From: JBHJGP01 sp050331695
GTDB taxonomy: Bacteria; Pseudomonadota; Alphaproteobacteria; Geminicoccales; Geminicoccaceae
Reading direction: 5' to 3'
Length of the DNA stretch: 64,000 nt
Assembly: GCA_050331695.1 (NCBI GenBank)
Contig: JBHJGP010000017.1
Location: 124,001-188,000 of the forward strand
The notes below the pieces were generated by a model. That model did no database searches. It was not told the DNA's origin and saw nothing but the letters and a program-made list of their open reading frames with translations. How positions within the stretch are numbered: position 1 is the stretch's first letter; each line of letters begins with the position of its first letter. The position numbers were made by a program, and so were the translations under genes. Below are positions 50,183 through 59,229 of the stretch, piece by piece.

Positions 50183-51063
50183 GCGGTCTGGCCCATGCGG
50201 CCCAACACCAGGCGCCGGGTCAGGTCGATCAGGCCGACGAGGATCGCTGCCAGGATCGCCGCGGTAATCAAGGCCGACCAAATCTGGATGGTCTGGCCGT
50301 AATAGCTGCCGGCGAGCAACCGTGCGCCGAGTCCGGCAACGGCGCCGGTGGGCAACTCGCCAACGATGGCGCCGACCAGGCTGATGGCGATCGCCACCTT
50401 CATGGAGACGAACAGATAGGGCAGTGCGGTCGGCCAGCGGAGCTTCTGGAAAATCTGCCGGCGGTTGGCATTGTATGTCTTCATCAGATCGAGCGAGGCC
50501 CGGTCCGGCGCCCGAAGGCCCTTCACCATGCCAACCACCACGGGGAAGAAGCTGAGATAGGTCGAGATCAGCGCTTTGGGCAAAAGCCCGGTCAAGCCGA
50601 TGGCGTTCAGCACGACGATGATCATCGGCGCGATCGCCAGGATCGGAATGGTTTGGGACGCGATGATCCACGGCATGAGCGACATGTCGGTCGCCCGGTC
50701 ATGGATGATGATGGTGGCCAGCAGGATGCCGAGGCAGGTGCCGAGCGCGAAGCCCAGGAGCGTCGCCGAAAGGGTGATCCAGCTGTGGTAGATCAGGGAG
50801 CGCTTCGAAGTGATTTTCTTCTGTGCGGTCGTCTCCCAGATTTCCACGGCCACCTGATGCGGTGCCGGCAGGACCGGGCGCTCCTGGCTCAGGGTTTGGG
50901 CGACCAGCTGGCCGGTGCCGAGGGCGGTTTCGGCCCGCGCCGCCTGGTCCCGCGCCCAGGGCGCGTTCAGAAAGATTGCCGCCACATACCAGACGATGAA
51001 GATCGCTGCGACGACGGTCGTGACCGGCAGGAGATGGGCGAGGGGGCCCTGATCAATCTTCAT
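50179..51063 (-). CDS. ABC transporter permease of the pyrimidine importer
   Basis: The 294-residue permease starts at ATG 51063, overlapping the ATPase stop by 11 nt. It has an N-terminal span (LLPVTTVVAAIFIVWYVAAIFL), a periplasmic loop of about 60 residues, and the BPD_transp_1 core with the EAA loop RAPDRASLDLMKTYNANRRQIFQKLRWPTALPYLF near residue 185. It is the partner of the following permease to form a heterodimeric channel. Sequence similarity between the two EAA loops suggests gene duplication. Confidence 0.9.
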   Translation of the reverse strand: MKIDQGPLAHLLPVTTVVAAIFIVWYVAAIFLNAPWARDQAARAETALGTGQLVAQTLSQERPVLPAPHQVAVEIWETTAQKKITSKRSLIYHSWITLSATLLGFALGTCLGILLATIIIHDRATDMSLMPWIIASQTIPILAIAPMIIVVLNAIGLTGLLPKALISTYLSFFPVVVGMVKGLRAPDRASLDLMKTYNANRRQIFQKLRWPTALPYLFVSMKVAIAISLVGAIVGELPTGAVAGLGARLLAGSYYGQTIQIWSALITAAILAAILVGLIDLTRRLVLGRMGQTA

Positions 51064-51832
51064 AGGCGTGACCGGCTCTGAGGCCCTCGCGGACCCGGTG
51101 CGCGATCTCCAGAAACTCCGGCGTGTCCCGAATATCGAGCGGTCGTTCCGTGGGCAGGGGGCTGTCGATGACATCGGTGACCCGGCCGGGCCTGGGCGAC
51201 ATGACGACGATCCGGGTCGAGAGATAGACGGCTTCCGGAATCGAGTGGGTGACGAAGGCAACGGTCTTGCTGGTCCTGGCCCAGAGATCGAGAAGCTGTT
51301 CATTCAGATGGTCGCGGACGATCTCGTCGAGCGCGCCGAAAGGCTCATCCATCAGGAGCAGGTCGGCATCGAAGGAGAGCGCCCGGGCGATCGATACCCG
51401 TTGCTGCATACCGCCAGAGAGTTGCCAGGGGTATTTTCGCTCGAAGCCTTCCAGATTGACCAGTGCCAAGGTCCGGGCCGCCCGTTGCCGGCGCGCGGCC
51501 TTTGGATAACCCATCACCTCGAGGGGCAGGCCGACATTGTCCGCGACCGTCCGCCAAGGGAACAGGCTGGCGCTTTGGAAAACGTAACCGTAGGCGCGGT
51601 TCAAACGGGCCTCTTCGGGCGGCTTGCCGGTGACCTGGATCGTGCCGGCCGTCGGCTGCTCCAAATCGGCGATGACCCGTAAAAGTGTGGTCTTGCCGCA
51701 ACCGGATGGGCCGATGAAGGACACGAAATCGCCCTGGCCGATGGTCAGATCGACATCTTTGAGCGCGTGTACAGGGCCGTCGGCGGTGGAAAAGACCAGG
51801 TTCAGACCCCTGGCATCGATCACAGCCGCCAT
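51053..51832 (-). CDS. ABC transporter ATP-binding protein of the pyrimidine importer
   Basis: The 259-residue ATPase has Walker A GPSGCGKTT near residue 41, Q-loop VFQSASLFPWRTV, signature LSGGMQQRVS, Walker B LLLMDEPFGALDE and switch VTHSIPEAV. It belongs to the nitrate/sulfonate/taurine type that usually works with NMT1-like binding proteins. ATG 51832 lies 24 bp after the dihydropyrimidinase stop, so transport and catabolism are in one transcript. It overlaps the next permease gene. Confidence 0.93.
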   Translation of the reverse strand: MAAVIDARGLNLVFSTADGPVHALKDVDLTIGQGDFVSFIGPSGCGKTTLLRVIADLEQPTAGTIQVTGKPPEEARLNRAYGYVFQSASLFPWRTVADNVGLPLEVMGYPKAARRQRAARTLALVNLEGFERKYPWQLSGGMQQRVSIARALSFDADLLLMDEPFGALDEIVRDHLNEQLLDLWARTSKTVAFVTHSIPEAVYLSTRIVVMSPRPGRVTDVIDSPLPTERPLDIRDTPEFLEIAHRVREGLRAGHAYED

Positions 51833-51856
51833 GATCGCGCGAAAGCCAGATGCCGC

Positions 51857-53317
51857 TCAGACGCCCGCCGGCATGTTGGCCGGGTCGCGGACAACCTTGC
51901 GGGGTGCCGTAATCGCCTTCCACTTGGCCAACGCCCTGTGTGCCGGCGGCAGCGGTTGCCGTTTCAAAAACTGGCCGCGCCCGGGTGCGGGGCTGGTGTT
52001 GGTGCCGTCGGCCCAGACGATCTCGCCCCGGCTGAGTGTGTAGCGGGGCAGGCCCTTCACCTCGATACCCTCGAAGACATTGTAATCGATCGCGCTTTTT
52101 TGGCTGGCCGCCGCGATCGTCTTGCCGAGGCCGGGGTCCCAAACCGTGATGTCGGCATCGGCGCCCGGCAGGATCGCGCCCTTCTTCGGGTACAGGTTCA
52201 GGATCCGGGCGATGTTGGTGGAGGTCACCGCGACGAATTCTTCGGGCGTCAGGCGACCGGTTTCGACCCCTCGGGTCCAAAGCGCCGACAGCCGGTTTTC
52301 AAGTCCACCCGTGCCGTTTGGGATCTTGGTAAAGTCGCCGATGCCCATCCGCTTTTGTTCGGTAGTGAAGGCACAGTGGTCGGTGGCAACCACCTGCAGG
52401 CTGCCGGCCTGAAGCCCGGCCCACAGACTGTCCTGATGGACCTTGCCGCGGAACGGCGGAGACATCACCCGCCGGGCCGCGTGATCCCAGTCGTCATGGG
52501 CATACTCGGTTTCGTCCAGGACAAGATGCTGGATCAGGGGTTCGCCATAGACCCGCTGGCCCTTCTGGCGCGCACGGCGGATCGCCTCGTGGGCCTGCTC
52601 GCATGACACGTGGACGATGTAAACCGGGACACCGGCGGCGTCCGCGATCATGATCGCCCGATTGGCTGCCTCGCCCTCGACCTCGGGCGGCCTGGAGAAG
52701 GCGTGGGCTTCCGGGCCACTGTTACCCTCGGCCAACAATTTTTGCTGGAGTGCGGCGACGACATCACCGTTTTCGGCATGGACCAGGGGCAAGGCGCCGA
52801 GCGCGGCGCAGCGTTGAAACGACGCAAACATCTCGTCGTCGTCGACCATCAAGGCGCCCTTGTAGGCCATGAAGTGCTTGAAGGTATTGACGCCCCGATC
52901 CACCACCGTGGCCATCTCGTTGAACACCTGCTCGTCCCACCAGGTGATCGCCATGTGCCATGCATAATCGACGCAAGCCTTGTCCTTGGATTTAGCGGCC
53001 CAGGCGTCCCAGGCCTCGAGCAGGGACTGGCCCGGCGCCGGCAAACAGAAGTCGACGACCGTTGTGGTGCCGCCGGACGCAGCCGCAAGGGTGCCGCTCT
53101 CGAAATCGTCCGTCGAATGGGTGCCCATGAAGGGCATCTCGAGATGGACATGCGGGTCGATACCGCCCGGCATGACCAGAGCGCCCTCAGCGTCGATCAC
53201 CTCATCGCCCGTGAGGTCCGGGCCGATTGCCGCGATGGTTTCACCCTCGATCAGCACATCCGCCAGATAGGAACGATCGGCGGCAACGATGGTCCCGCCC
53301 TTAACGACTTTGCTCAT
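51857..53317 (-). CDS. hydA: Dihydropyrimidinase
   Basis: This zinc amidohydrolase opens the ring of dihydrouracil and dihydrothymine to N-carbamoyl-beta-amino acids, the second step of reductive pyrimidine breakdown. The 486-residue protein has metal ligands in GGIDPHVHLEMPF, the carboxylated lysine in FKHFMAYKGAL, HAENGD, IVHVSCEQA and ATDHCAFTTEQK. The start is ATG 53317 (MSKVVKGG). The gene order with preTA, the amidohydrolase and aminotransferase gives a full pathway. The tail after the barrel is 30 residues long and otherwise normal. Confidence 0.94.
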   Translation of the reverse strand: MSKVVKGGTIVAADRSYLADVLIEGETIAAIGPDLTGDEVIDAEGALVMPGGIDPHVHLEMPFMGTHSTDDFESGTLAAASGGTTTVVDFCLPAPGQSLLEAWDAWAAKSKDKACVDYAWHMAITWWDEQVFNEMATVVDRGVNTFKHFMAYKGALMVDDDEMFASFQRCAALGALPLVHAENGDVVAALQQKLLAEGNSGPEAHAFSRPPEVEGEAANRAIMIADAAGVPVYIVHVSCEQAHEAIRRARQKGQRVYGEPLIQHLVLDETEYAHDDWDHAARRVMSPPFRGKVHQDSLWAGLQAGSLQVVATDHCAFTTEQKRMGIGDFTKIPNGTGGLENRLSALWTRGVETGRLTPEEFVAVTSTNIARILNLYPKKGAILPGADADITVWDPGLGKTIAAASQKSAIDYNVFEGIEVKGLPRYTLSRGEIVWADGTNTSPAPGRGQFLKRQPLPPAHRALAKWKAITAPRKVVRDPANMPAGV

Positions 53318-53339
53318 GGCGTTTCCCCGGACTTGTTGG

Positions 53340-54590
53340 TCAGTCGACGATCTCGGCCGTCTCGACCACCGCATGAAACAAATCATTGGTGCCGGCGGTG
53401 GCCCAGGCGGACGTGATCTCTTCAGCCTCATTGTGGCTGAGCCCGTCGACGCAGGGACACATCACCATCGCCGTAGGCGCCACGCGATTGGTCCAGCAAG
53501 CATCGTGCCCGGCGCCGGAGACGATGTTTCGGTGGCTGTAACCGAGCCGCTCGGCGGCGTTGCGCAGGGCACTGACGCAGCCTTCATCAAAGGTGACCGG
53601 ATCGAAGGCACCAACCTCCTCGATCTCCATCGTCAGGCCGATTTCATCGGCGATCTTTCTAGCGCCGTCACACAACTGGCGTTCCATATCCGCGATTACG
53701 CTTTTGTCGGGATGCCGGAAGTCGACGGTGAACACCACCTTGCCGGGAATGATGTTGCGGCTGTTGGGATAGATATCCATATGGCCGATGGCGCCGACCC
53801 CGTGGGGTTCGTGGCTCCAGGCGATCTCGCCAACGAGCTGGGTGATCCGGGCGGCGCCGAGGCCCGCATTGACCCGCATCGGCATCGGTGTGGAGCCGGT
53901 GTGGCTCTCTCGGACGCTGAGCGTTACCTGCAGCCACTTCAGACCCTGCCCATGGGTGACGATACCGATATCGACGCCCTCCTTTTCCAGGATCGGACCC
54001 TGCTCGATGTGCAATTCGAAGAACGCGTGCAGCTTGCGGGCACCGACCTCCTCGTCGCCTTTCCAGCCGATCCGATCCAGCTCCTCGCCGAAGCTTTTGT
54101 CGCCGGCATCCTTCCTATCATAGGCCCATTCGAGTTTGTGAACGCCGGCGAACACGCCCGATGCCAGCATCGGCGGAGCGAAGCGAGTGCCCTCCTCATT
54201 GGTCCAGTTCACGACGACGATCGGGTGCTTTGTCCGTATGTTGAGCTCGTTGAGGGTGCGAATGATTTCGAGGCCGCCCAGCACACCGAGCACGCCGTCA
54301 TACTTACCGCCGGTGGGTTGGGTATCGAGATGCGAGCCGACCATGACCGGAAGGGCGTCGGGCTCGGTGCCGCCGCGGCGGGCGAACATCGTTCCCATCT
54401 GATCGACGCCCATCTCCAGGCCTTCGGCCTTACACCACTCCTGGAAAAGCTGACGCCCCTCGGCGTCCTCGTCGGTCAGCGTTTGGCGGTTGTTGCCGCC
54501 GGCGACACCTGGACCGATCTTGGCCATTTCCATGAGGCTGTCCCACAGACGATCGCCGTTGATCTTGAGGTTTTCGCCGGGTGCGGCCAT
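53340..54590 (-). CDS. Zn-dependent N-carbamoyl-beta-alanine amidohydrolase
   Basis: The third step, hydrolysis of N-carbamoyl-beta-alanine to beta-alanine, CO2 and ammonia, is assigned to this 416-residue M20-type hydrolase. Metal-ligand motifs are GSHLDTQPTGGKYDGVLGVLGGLE near 88, NEEGTRFAPPM near 130, LHIEQGPILE near 195 and GAGHDACWTN near 375. These match the hydantoinase/carbamoylase family. It lies 22 bp before hydA. Related enzymes can act on L-carbamoyl amino acids, but the operon context favours beta-ureidopropionase. Confidence 0.9.
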   Translation of the reverse strand: MAAPGENLKINGDRLWDSLMEMAKIGPGVAGGNNRQTLTDEDAEGRQLFQEWCKAEGLEMGVDQMGTMFARRGGTEPDALPVMVGSHLDTQPTGGKYDGVLGVLGGLEIIRTLNELNIRTKHPIVVVNWTNEEGTRFAPPMLASGVFAGVHKLEWAYDRKDAGDKSFGEELDRIGWKGDEEVGARKLHAFFELHIEQGPILEKEGVDIGIVTHGQGLKWLQVTLSVRESHTGSTPMPMRVNAGLGAARITQLVGEIAWSHEPHGVGAIGHMDIYPNSRNIIPGKVVFTVDFRHPDKSVIADMERQLCDGARKIADEIGLTMEIEEVGAFDPVTFDEGCVSALRNAAERLGYSHRNIVSGAGHDACWTNRVAPTAMVMCPCVDGLSHNEAEEITSAWATAGTNDLFHAVVETAEIVD

Positions 54591-54604
54591 GGCTCGGAGG
54601 TCCT

Positions 54605-55933
54605 TCAGGCGTGGGCTCGCAGGATGTCGCTAAGCGTGCCGACCATCTGATCGATTTGATGTTTTTCAATGATCAAAGGCGGCGACATGGCGAGGATATC
54701 ACCGGTGGTCCGATACAACACACCGCGCTCAAAGCCTTCGAGGAACACGTTGAATGCCCGCTTCGACGGCTCGCCCGAGATCGGCTCGAGCTCAACCGCC
54801 CCAATAAGCCCCAGATTGCGGATATCGATGACGTGCGGCAGACCTTTGAGGCTGTGAAGCGCGTCCTCCCAGTAAGATGCGAGTTCGCCGGCGCGATAGA
54901 GCAGGTTTTCGTCCTGATAGGTGTCGAGCGTACCGACCGCGGCGGCCGCCGCCATCGGATTGCCCGAATAGGTGTAGCCGTGGAAGAACTCGATCAGATG
55001 CTCAGGCCCGTGCATGAAGGCGTCGTGGATCTCGGGCGTGACGATCACCGCTCCCATGGGGATCACGCCGTTGGTGAGCCCCTTGGCGCAGACGATCATG
55101 TCCGGGGTCACGTCGAAGTACTGGGAAGCGAACGGCGCACCCAACCGACCGAAACCGGTGATCACCTCGTCGAAGATCAAGAGGATGCCGTATTTGTCAC
55201 AGATCTGGCGGAGCCGCTGCAGATAGCCCTTGGGCGGCAGTAGCACACCGGTGGAGCCCGCCATCGGTTCGACGATGACGGCCGCCACGGTCGAGGGATC
55301 ATGGAGCTGAACGATCCGTTCCAACGGATCGACGAGCTCCGCACCATGCTCGGGTTGGCCACGGGTAAAGGCGTTTTTGCTCAGGTCATGGGTGTGGGGC
55401 AGATGATCAACACCGGTCAGAAGCGTGCCGAACATCTTGCGGTTGGCGACGATGCCGCCCACCGAGATGCCGCCGAAATTGACCCCGTGATAACCGCGCT
55501 CGCGGCCGATCAGACGAAAACGCGAACCGTCGCCCTTAGCCCGGTGATAGGCGAGCGCGGTCTTGAGCGCCGTCTCGACGGCTTCCGAGCCGGAGTTGGT
55601 GAACATGACATGCTCGAGCCCGTCCGGCGCCAGATCGACAACCCGGTTGGCGAGCTCGAAGATCAGAGGATGGCCCATCTGGAAGGCGGGAGCGTAGTCC
55701 AGCTCCTCCACCTGTTCCTGGATCGCCTTCACGATCTTTGGCCGCTTATGGCCGGCATTGACGCACCAGAGCCCCGCGGTGCCGTCCAAAATCTCGCGGC
55801 CGTCGATCGAGCGATAATGCATACCCTTGGCGGACACCAGGAGGCGGGGGGCTTTCTTGAACTGCCGATTGGCGGTGAACGGCATCCAGAACGCACGCAG
55901 ATCATTGGGGCGCGTCGCCCTGCGATCCGACAT
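54605..55933 (-). CDS. Class III omega-aminotransferase (probably beta-alanine:pyruvate)
   Basis: The 442-residue PLP enzyme has NSGSEAVETALKTALAYHRAKGD, the LLIFDEVITGFGRLG motif, and CAKGLTNGVIPMGAV with the PLP lysine. Class III omega-transaminases convert beta-alanine to malonate semialdehyde, a logical fourth step after the amidohydrolase in this operon. ATG 55933 has GGGAGAGAAAG upstream; 36 more codons upstream look noncoding. A palindrome lies 45-60 bp upstream and a terminator of the csbD gene further on, so this gene probably starts a transcript. Confidence 0.9.
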   Translation of the reverse strand: MSDRRATRPNDLRAFWMPFTANRQFKKAPRLLVSAKGMHYRSIDGREILDGTAGLWCVNAGHKRPKIVKAIQEQVEELDYAPAFQMGHPLIFELANRVVDLAPDGLEHVMFTNSGSEAVETALKTALAYHRAKGDGSRFRLIGRERGYHGVNFGGISVGGIVANRKMFGTLLTGVDHLPHTHDLSKNAFTRGQPEHGAELVDPLERIVQLHDPSTVAAVIVEPMAGSTGVLLPPKGYLQRLRQICDKYGILLIFDEVITGFGRLGAPFASQYFDVTPDMIVCAKGLTNGVIPMGAVIVTPEIHDAFMHGPEHLIEFFHGYTYSGNPMAAAAAVGTLDTYQDENLLYRAGELASYWEDALHSLKGLPHVIDIRNLGLIGAVELEPISGEPSKRAFNVFLEGFERGVLYRTTGDILAMSPPLIIEKHQIDQMVGTLSDILRAHA

Positions 55934-55977
55934 TTTCTTTCTCTCCCAAGCGAACCTTCGCCCGTTCGCCATTTTTT

Positions 55978-55993
55978 CGAACGCGATCGTTCG
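55978..55993. promoter_or_regulatory. Inverted repeat upstream of the aminotransferase-led operon
   Basis: CGAACG and CGTTCG form a 6-bp perfect inverted repeat around CGAT. The position (about 45-60 bp before the ATG) and symmetry suit a TetR- or GntR-type operator, but no regulator is encoded close by. The similarity to a known box is not established. Confidence 0.3.
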
Positions 55994-56062
55994 TTCCGGC
56001 GACGCTATCAGCCGTGCAAAGGCCGTCAAGGCGAAAGCCACGCCGACGGTCCGAGGGAACGA

Positions 56063-56090
56063 TAAGAAAAAACGGCGCCCGGGGGCGCCG
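56063..56090 (-). terminator. Rho-independent terminator after csbD
   Basis: An 8-bp perfect stem (CGGCGCCC with GGGCGCCG) with a 2-nt centre is followed on the minus strand by TTTTTTCTT. It lies about 60 bp after the csbD stop and before the aminotransferase. It is the clearest terminator of the window. Confidence 0.85.
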
Positions 56091-56151
56091 CTTTCGATGA
56101 CTTGTTCAGGCCGGCAGATCGTTTCCGTTCGACCTCGCCGATAACACTGAC

Positions 56152-56334
56152 CTACTTCTTGATCACGTTCCGAACCGCGTCCTTGACCTTACCCACGATC
56201 TCCTGGACCTGGCCCTCAGCCTGCTCGGTTTGGCCCTCATGCTTCATCTTGTCATCGCCGGTGACCTTGCCGGTTTCTTCCTTCAACTTCCCGACATTTT
56301 CCTTCGCCGTACCTTGGGCGCGATCTTTATCCAT
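56152..56334 (-). CDS. CsbD-family small stress protein
   Basis: The 60-residue acidic/basic protein begins MDKDRAQGTAKENVGKLKEE and continues with repeats of the form GK-TGD and KxHEGQ-EQAEGQVQEIVGKVKDAV. This is the CsbD family, which in many bacteria rises with general stress. The ATG at 56334 has a GGAG site 4-7 nt upstream. It sits between preA and the aminotransferase but has its own terminator, so it is probably an independent unit placed in the pyrimidine region. No cysteines and no hydrophobic segment are present. Confidence 0.9.
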   Translation of the reverse strand: MDKDRAQGTAKENVGKLKEETGKVTGDDKMKHEGQTEQAEGQVQEIVGKVKDAVRNVIKK

Positions 56335-56444
56335 GACCAGCTCCTCACAGTTGTCCCGATACCCAACCAGGAGACGCGGGTGAAAGTTCCGCACGCGAAC
56401 GATTTTGGTTGAGTGGACGAAAAGTCGGCCGCTGGCCCTGCCTT

Positions 56445-57752
56445 CTATTCGGCGGCGACTTTGCTCGGATTGTTCGGGTGGGTCATCCAACTGCCATAGG
56501 CGTCGCTGATCGTATCACCGGTTCTCGGATCGACCGTGCCCGCCGGCAGCCTCTCCATGGTGATGCAGTTGTCGATGGGACAGACATTGACGCAGAGATT
56601 GCAGGCGACGCACTCCTCGTCGATCACCTCGAACTTCCGCTGGCCGTTGCTCCTGGCGCTAATGGCCTGGTGGGAGGTGTCCTCGCATGCCGCGTAACAG
56701 CGGCCGCACTTGATGCAGAGATCCTGGTTGATGCGGGCCTTGGTGACGTAATTGAGATTGAGATGCTGCCAGTCGGTGACGTTGGGTACGGCACGGCCCT
56801 CGAACGCGGCCAGGTCGGGGTGATCCTTTTGGTCCATCCACAATTCGAGGCCGTGGATCATCTCTTGGACGACCTTGAAACCATAGGTCATGGCCGCCGT
56901 GCAGACTTGGACATTGCCGGCGCCGAGGGCGATGAACTCGGCAGCGTCGCGCCAGGTGGTGATACCACCGATCCCCGAAATCGGCAGACCTTGGGTTTCC
57001 GGATCGCGGGCGATCTCAGCGACCATGTTGAGCGCGATCGGTTTCACCGCCGGCCCGCAATAGCCGCCGTGACTGCCCTTGCCGTCAATCGACGGTTCCG
57101 GGCTGAAGGTGTCGAGATCGACCGAGGTGATAGAGCTCACCGTGTTGAACAGCGAGACGACATCGGCGCCGCCCTTTTTCGCCGCCCGCGCCGGGAACCG
57201 AATGTCTGTGATGTTGGGGGTGAGTTTCACGATCACCGGCATGCGTGTGCCGGCTTTGACCCACCGGGTTACCATCTCGATATAGTCCGGCACCTGACCC
57301 ACGGCCGAGCCCATGCCGCGCTCGCTCATGCCGTGGGGACAGCCGAAATTGAGCTCGACGCCGTCGGCGCCGGTGTCCTCGACCTGGCGCAGGATGCCGG
57401 TCCAGCAATGCTCCTCGCAAGGAACCATCAGCGAGACCACCATGGCCCGGTCAGGCCAATCACGCTTCACCTGCTTGATCTCGCGCAGATTCACGTCCAG
57501 CGGCCGGTCGGTGATCAGCTCGATATTGTTGAGGCCCAAAAGCCTCCGATCTGCGCCCCACACCGCGCCGTAGCGGGGGCCGTTGACGTTGACGATATGC
57601 GGGTCGAGACCGAGTGTTTTCCAGACCACGCCACCCCAGCCGGCTCGGAAGGCGCGGACGACATTATACTCTTTATCAGTCGGCGGTGCCGACGCCAGCC
57701 AGAAGGGGTTGGGCGATTTGATCCCGAGGAATTCGTTCCCGAGGTTGGCCAT
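56445..57752 (-). CDS. preA: NAD-dependent dihydropyrimidine dehydrogenase subunit PreA
   Basis: This is the FMN/FeS half of the enzyme that reduces uracil and thymine. The 435-residue protein has ELNFGCPHGMSERGMG near residue 140, a TIM-barrel FMN site with PISGIGGITTWRDAAEFIALGAGNVQV, and two [4Fe-4S] ferredoxin motifs: CIKCGRCYAACEDTSHQ and CVACNLCVNVCPIDNC. This fits PreA and the C-terminal half of PydA-type enzymes. It follows preT after 11 bp. Substrate reduction takes place in the cytoplasm with NADH from PreT. Confidence 0.95.
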   Translation of the reverse strand: MANLGNEFLGIKSPNPFWLASAPPTDKEYNVVRAFRAGWGGVVWKTLGLDPHIVNVNGPRYGAVWGADRRLLGLNNIELITDRPLDVNLREIKQVKRDWPDRAMVVSLMVPCEEHCWTGILRQVEDTGADGVELNFGCPHGMSERGMGSAVGQVPDYIEMVTRWVKAGTRMPVIVKLTPNITDIRFPARAAKKGGADVVSLFNTVSSITSVDLDTFSPEPSIDGKGSHGGYCGPAVKPIALNMVAEIARDPETQGLPISGIGGITTWRDAAEFIALGAGNVQVCTAAMTYGFKVVQEMIHGLELWMDQKDHPDLAAFEGRAVPNVTDWQHLNLNYVTKARINQDLCIKCGRCYAACEDTSHQAISARSNGQRKFEVIDEECVACNLCVNVCPIDNCITMERLPAGTVDPRTGDTISDAYGSWMTHPNNPSKVAAE

Positions 57753-57763
57753 GGCTTATCTCC

Positions 57764-59104
57764 TCAAGCGCCTGTCAGCGCGCGATGGATCGAGAGGCCG
57801 GCGTCCCGGCCCTGGGCAACGGCGGTGACGGTCAGGTCCTCGCCCCGATTGGTGCAATCGCCACCGGCCCAGACGCCGGCCAGGCTGGTGCGGCCCTCGT
57901 CATCGACGGCGATCCGACCGCTGGATAAGGTGAGACCCGCCGCGTCCTCGCCAACGAAGGTTTGGCCGATCGCCCGGAACAGCTGATCGGCGGCCAAACG
58001 GAAGGTTTCGCCCGTACCTTCGAGGCCCTCGGGTCCCTGCCGGGTGTATTCGAACTCGACGGCATCAAGGCTTCCATTACCGTGAACGGCCAAGGGCCGG
58101 GCCCAGTGGCGGATCGTGACACCCTTGGCCGCCGCAAGCTCCTGCTCGTAGACGGAAGCGCTCATCTGCTCGCGGCCGCGACGGTAGACGATGGTGACCT
58201 CTTCAGCGCCGAGAAGCTTGGACTGCACCGCCGCATCGATCGCTGTCATGCCGCCCCCGATCACCACGACCCGGCGGCCCACGGGCAGTTGAGCCAGATC
58301 GGATGCCTGGCGAAGCGAGGCGATGAAGTCTACGGCGTTGGCGACCTGTTCGCCCACATGGCCTTCGAGGGCCAGGTCCTGAACGCCGGCGAGGCCCATA
58401 CCCAAGAAGACGGCGTCATAACTCTCCCGGAGTTCGTTCAACGAGATGTCCCGCCCCAACGCCTGACCTTGACGAAGGTCGATGCCGCCGATCTTGAGCA
58501 GCCAGTCGACCTCTGCCTGGGCAAAATCTTCGACCGTCTTGTATGCTGCGATGCCGAATTCGTTGAGGCCACCGGGCTTGGGCTGACGGTCGTAGATGAT
58601 GACGTCGTGGCCATGGCGGGCCAGTTGGTGGGCACAGGCGAGGCCGGCCGGGCCGGCACCCACCACGGCGGTTTTTCGTCCCGTTGGCTCAGCACGGATG
58701 TAGGGGTGCTGGCCCTTGCCCATCATGCTGTCCGTTGCGAAACGCTGGAGCTGACCGATCAGGACCGGCTTGCCCTCGGCGGCCTCGCGGACGCAGGCCT
58801 GTTCGCAGAGCGTTTCCGTGGGACAGACCCGGGCGCACATGCCGCCCAAGATGTTCTGGTCGAAAATGGTCTTTGCCGCTGCCTCGGGCTGACCGGTACT
58901 GATCTGGCGGATGAAAAGCGGAATATCGATCTGGGTCGGGCAGGCCTGCACGCAGGGCGCGTCATAGCAGAAGTAGCAGCGATCCGCCGCGACCAGCGCT
59001 TCGTGTGGAGTGAGTGGCGGGTGCAGGTCCTGGAAATTTCGGGTGTAGTCCTCCGGCGTCAGTCTGGCCGGTGCCACGCCGGGGCGAAGAGCGTTCCCTT
59101 CCAT
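57764..59104 (-). CDS. preT: NAD-dependent dihydropyrimidine dehydrogenase subunit PreT
   Basis: The 446-residue flavoprotein moves electrons from NADH to PreA. The N-terminal cysteines CYFCYDAPCVQACPTQIDIPLFIRQ and CARVCPTETLCEQACV form FeS sites. The FAD fold is TAVVGAGPAGLACAHQLARHGHDVIIYD near residue 145, and the second dinucleotide site is VVVIGGGMTAIDAAVQSKLLG. ATG 59104 (MEGNALRPG) is used; 35 codons upstream are not conserved-looking. It precedes preA by 11 bp and starts the pathway genes at this end. Confidence 0.93.
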   Translation of the reverse strand: MEGNALRPGVAPARLTPEDYTRNFQDLHPPLTPHEALVAADRCYFCYDAPCVQACPTQIDIPLFIRQISTGQPEAAAKTIFDQNILGGMCARVCPTETLCEQACVREAAEGKPVLIGQLQRFATDSMMGKGQHPYIRAEPTGRKTAVVGAGPAGLACAHQLARHGHDVIIYDRQPKPGGLNEFGIAAYKTVEDFAQAEVDWLLKIGGIDLRQGQALGRDISLNELRESYDAVFLGMGLAGVQDLALEGHVGEQVANAVDFIASLRQASDLAQLPVGRRVVVIGGGMTAIDAAVQSKLLGAEEVTIVYRRGREQMSASVYEQELAAAKGVTIRHWARPLAVHGNGSLDAVEFEYTRQGPEGLEGTGETFRLAADQLFRAIGQTFVGEDAAGLTLSSGRIAVDDEGRTSLAGVWAGGDCTNRGEDLTVTAVAQGRDAGLSIHRALTGA

Positions 59105-59229
59105 TCTTGTTTCCCATCCGTTCTGGAAAGAAGCAGCCTGCCGCCTTGTCCTGCCCTGATCAATCCCAGACGCGGCCACCGGGACTATCACGGCGGCGGA
59201 TGAGTCCACTAGGCTACCTCAAGGTGTCA

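Noticed and set aside
56409..59203. Long plus-strand frames (525 and 413 codons) opposite preA and preT
   Set aside because: Antisense shadows of genes with clear ferredoxin and flavin motifs.
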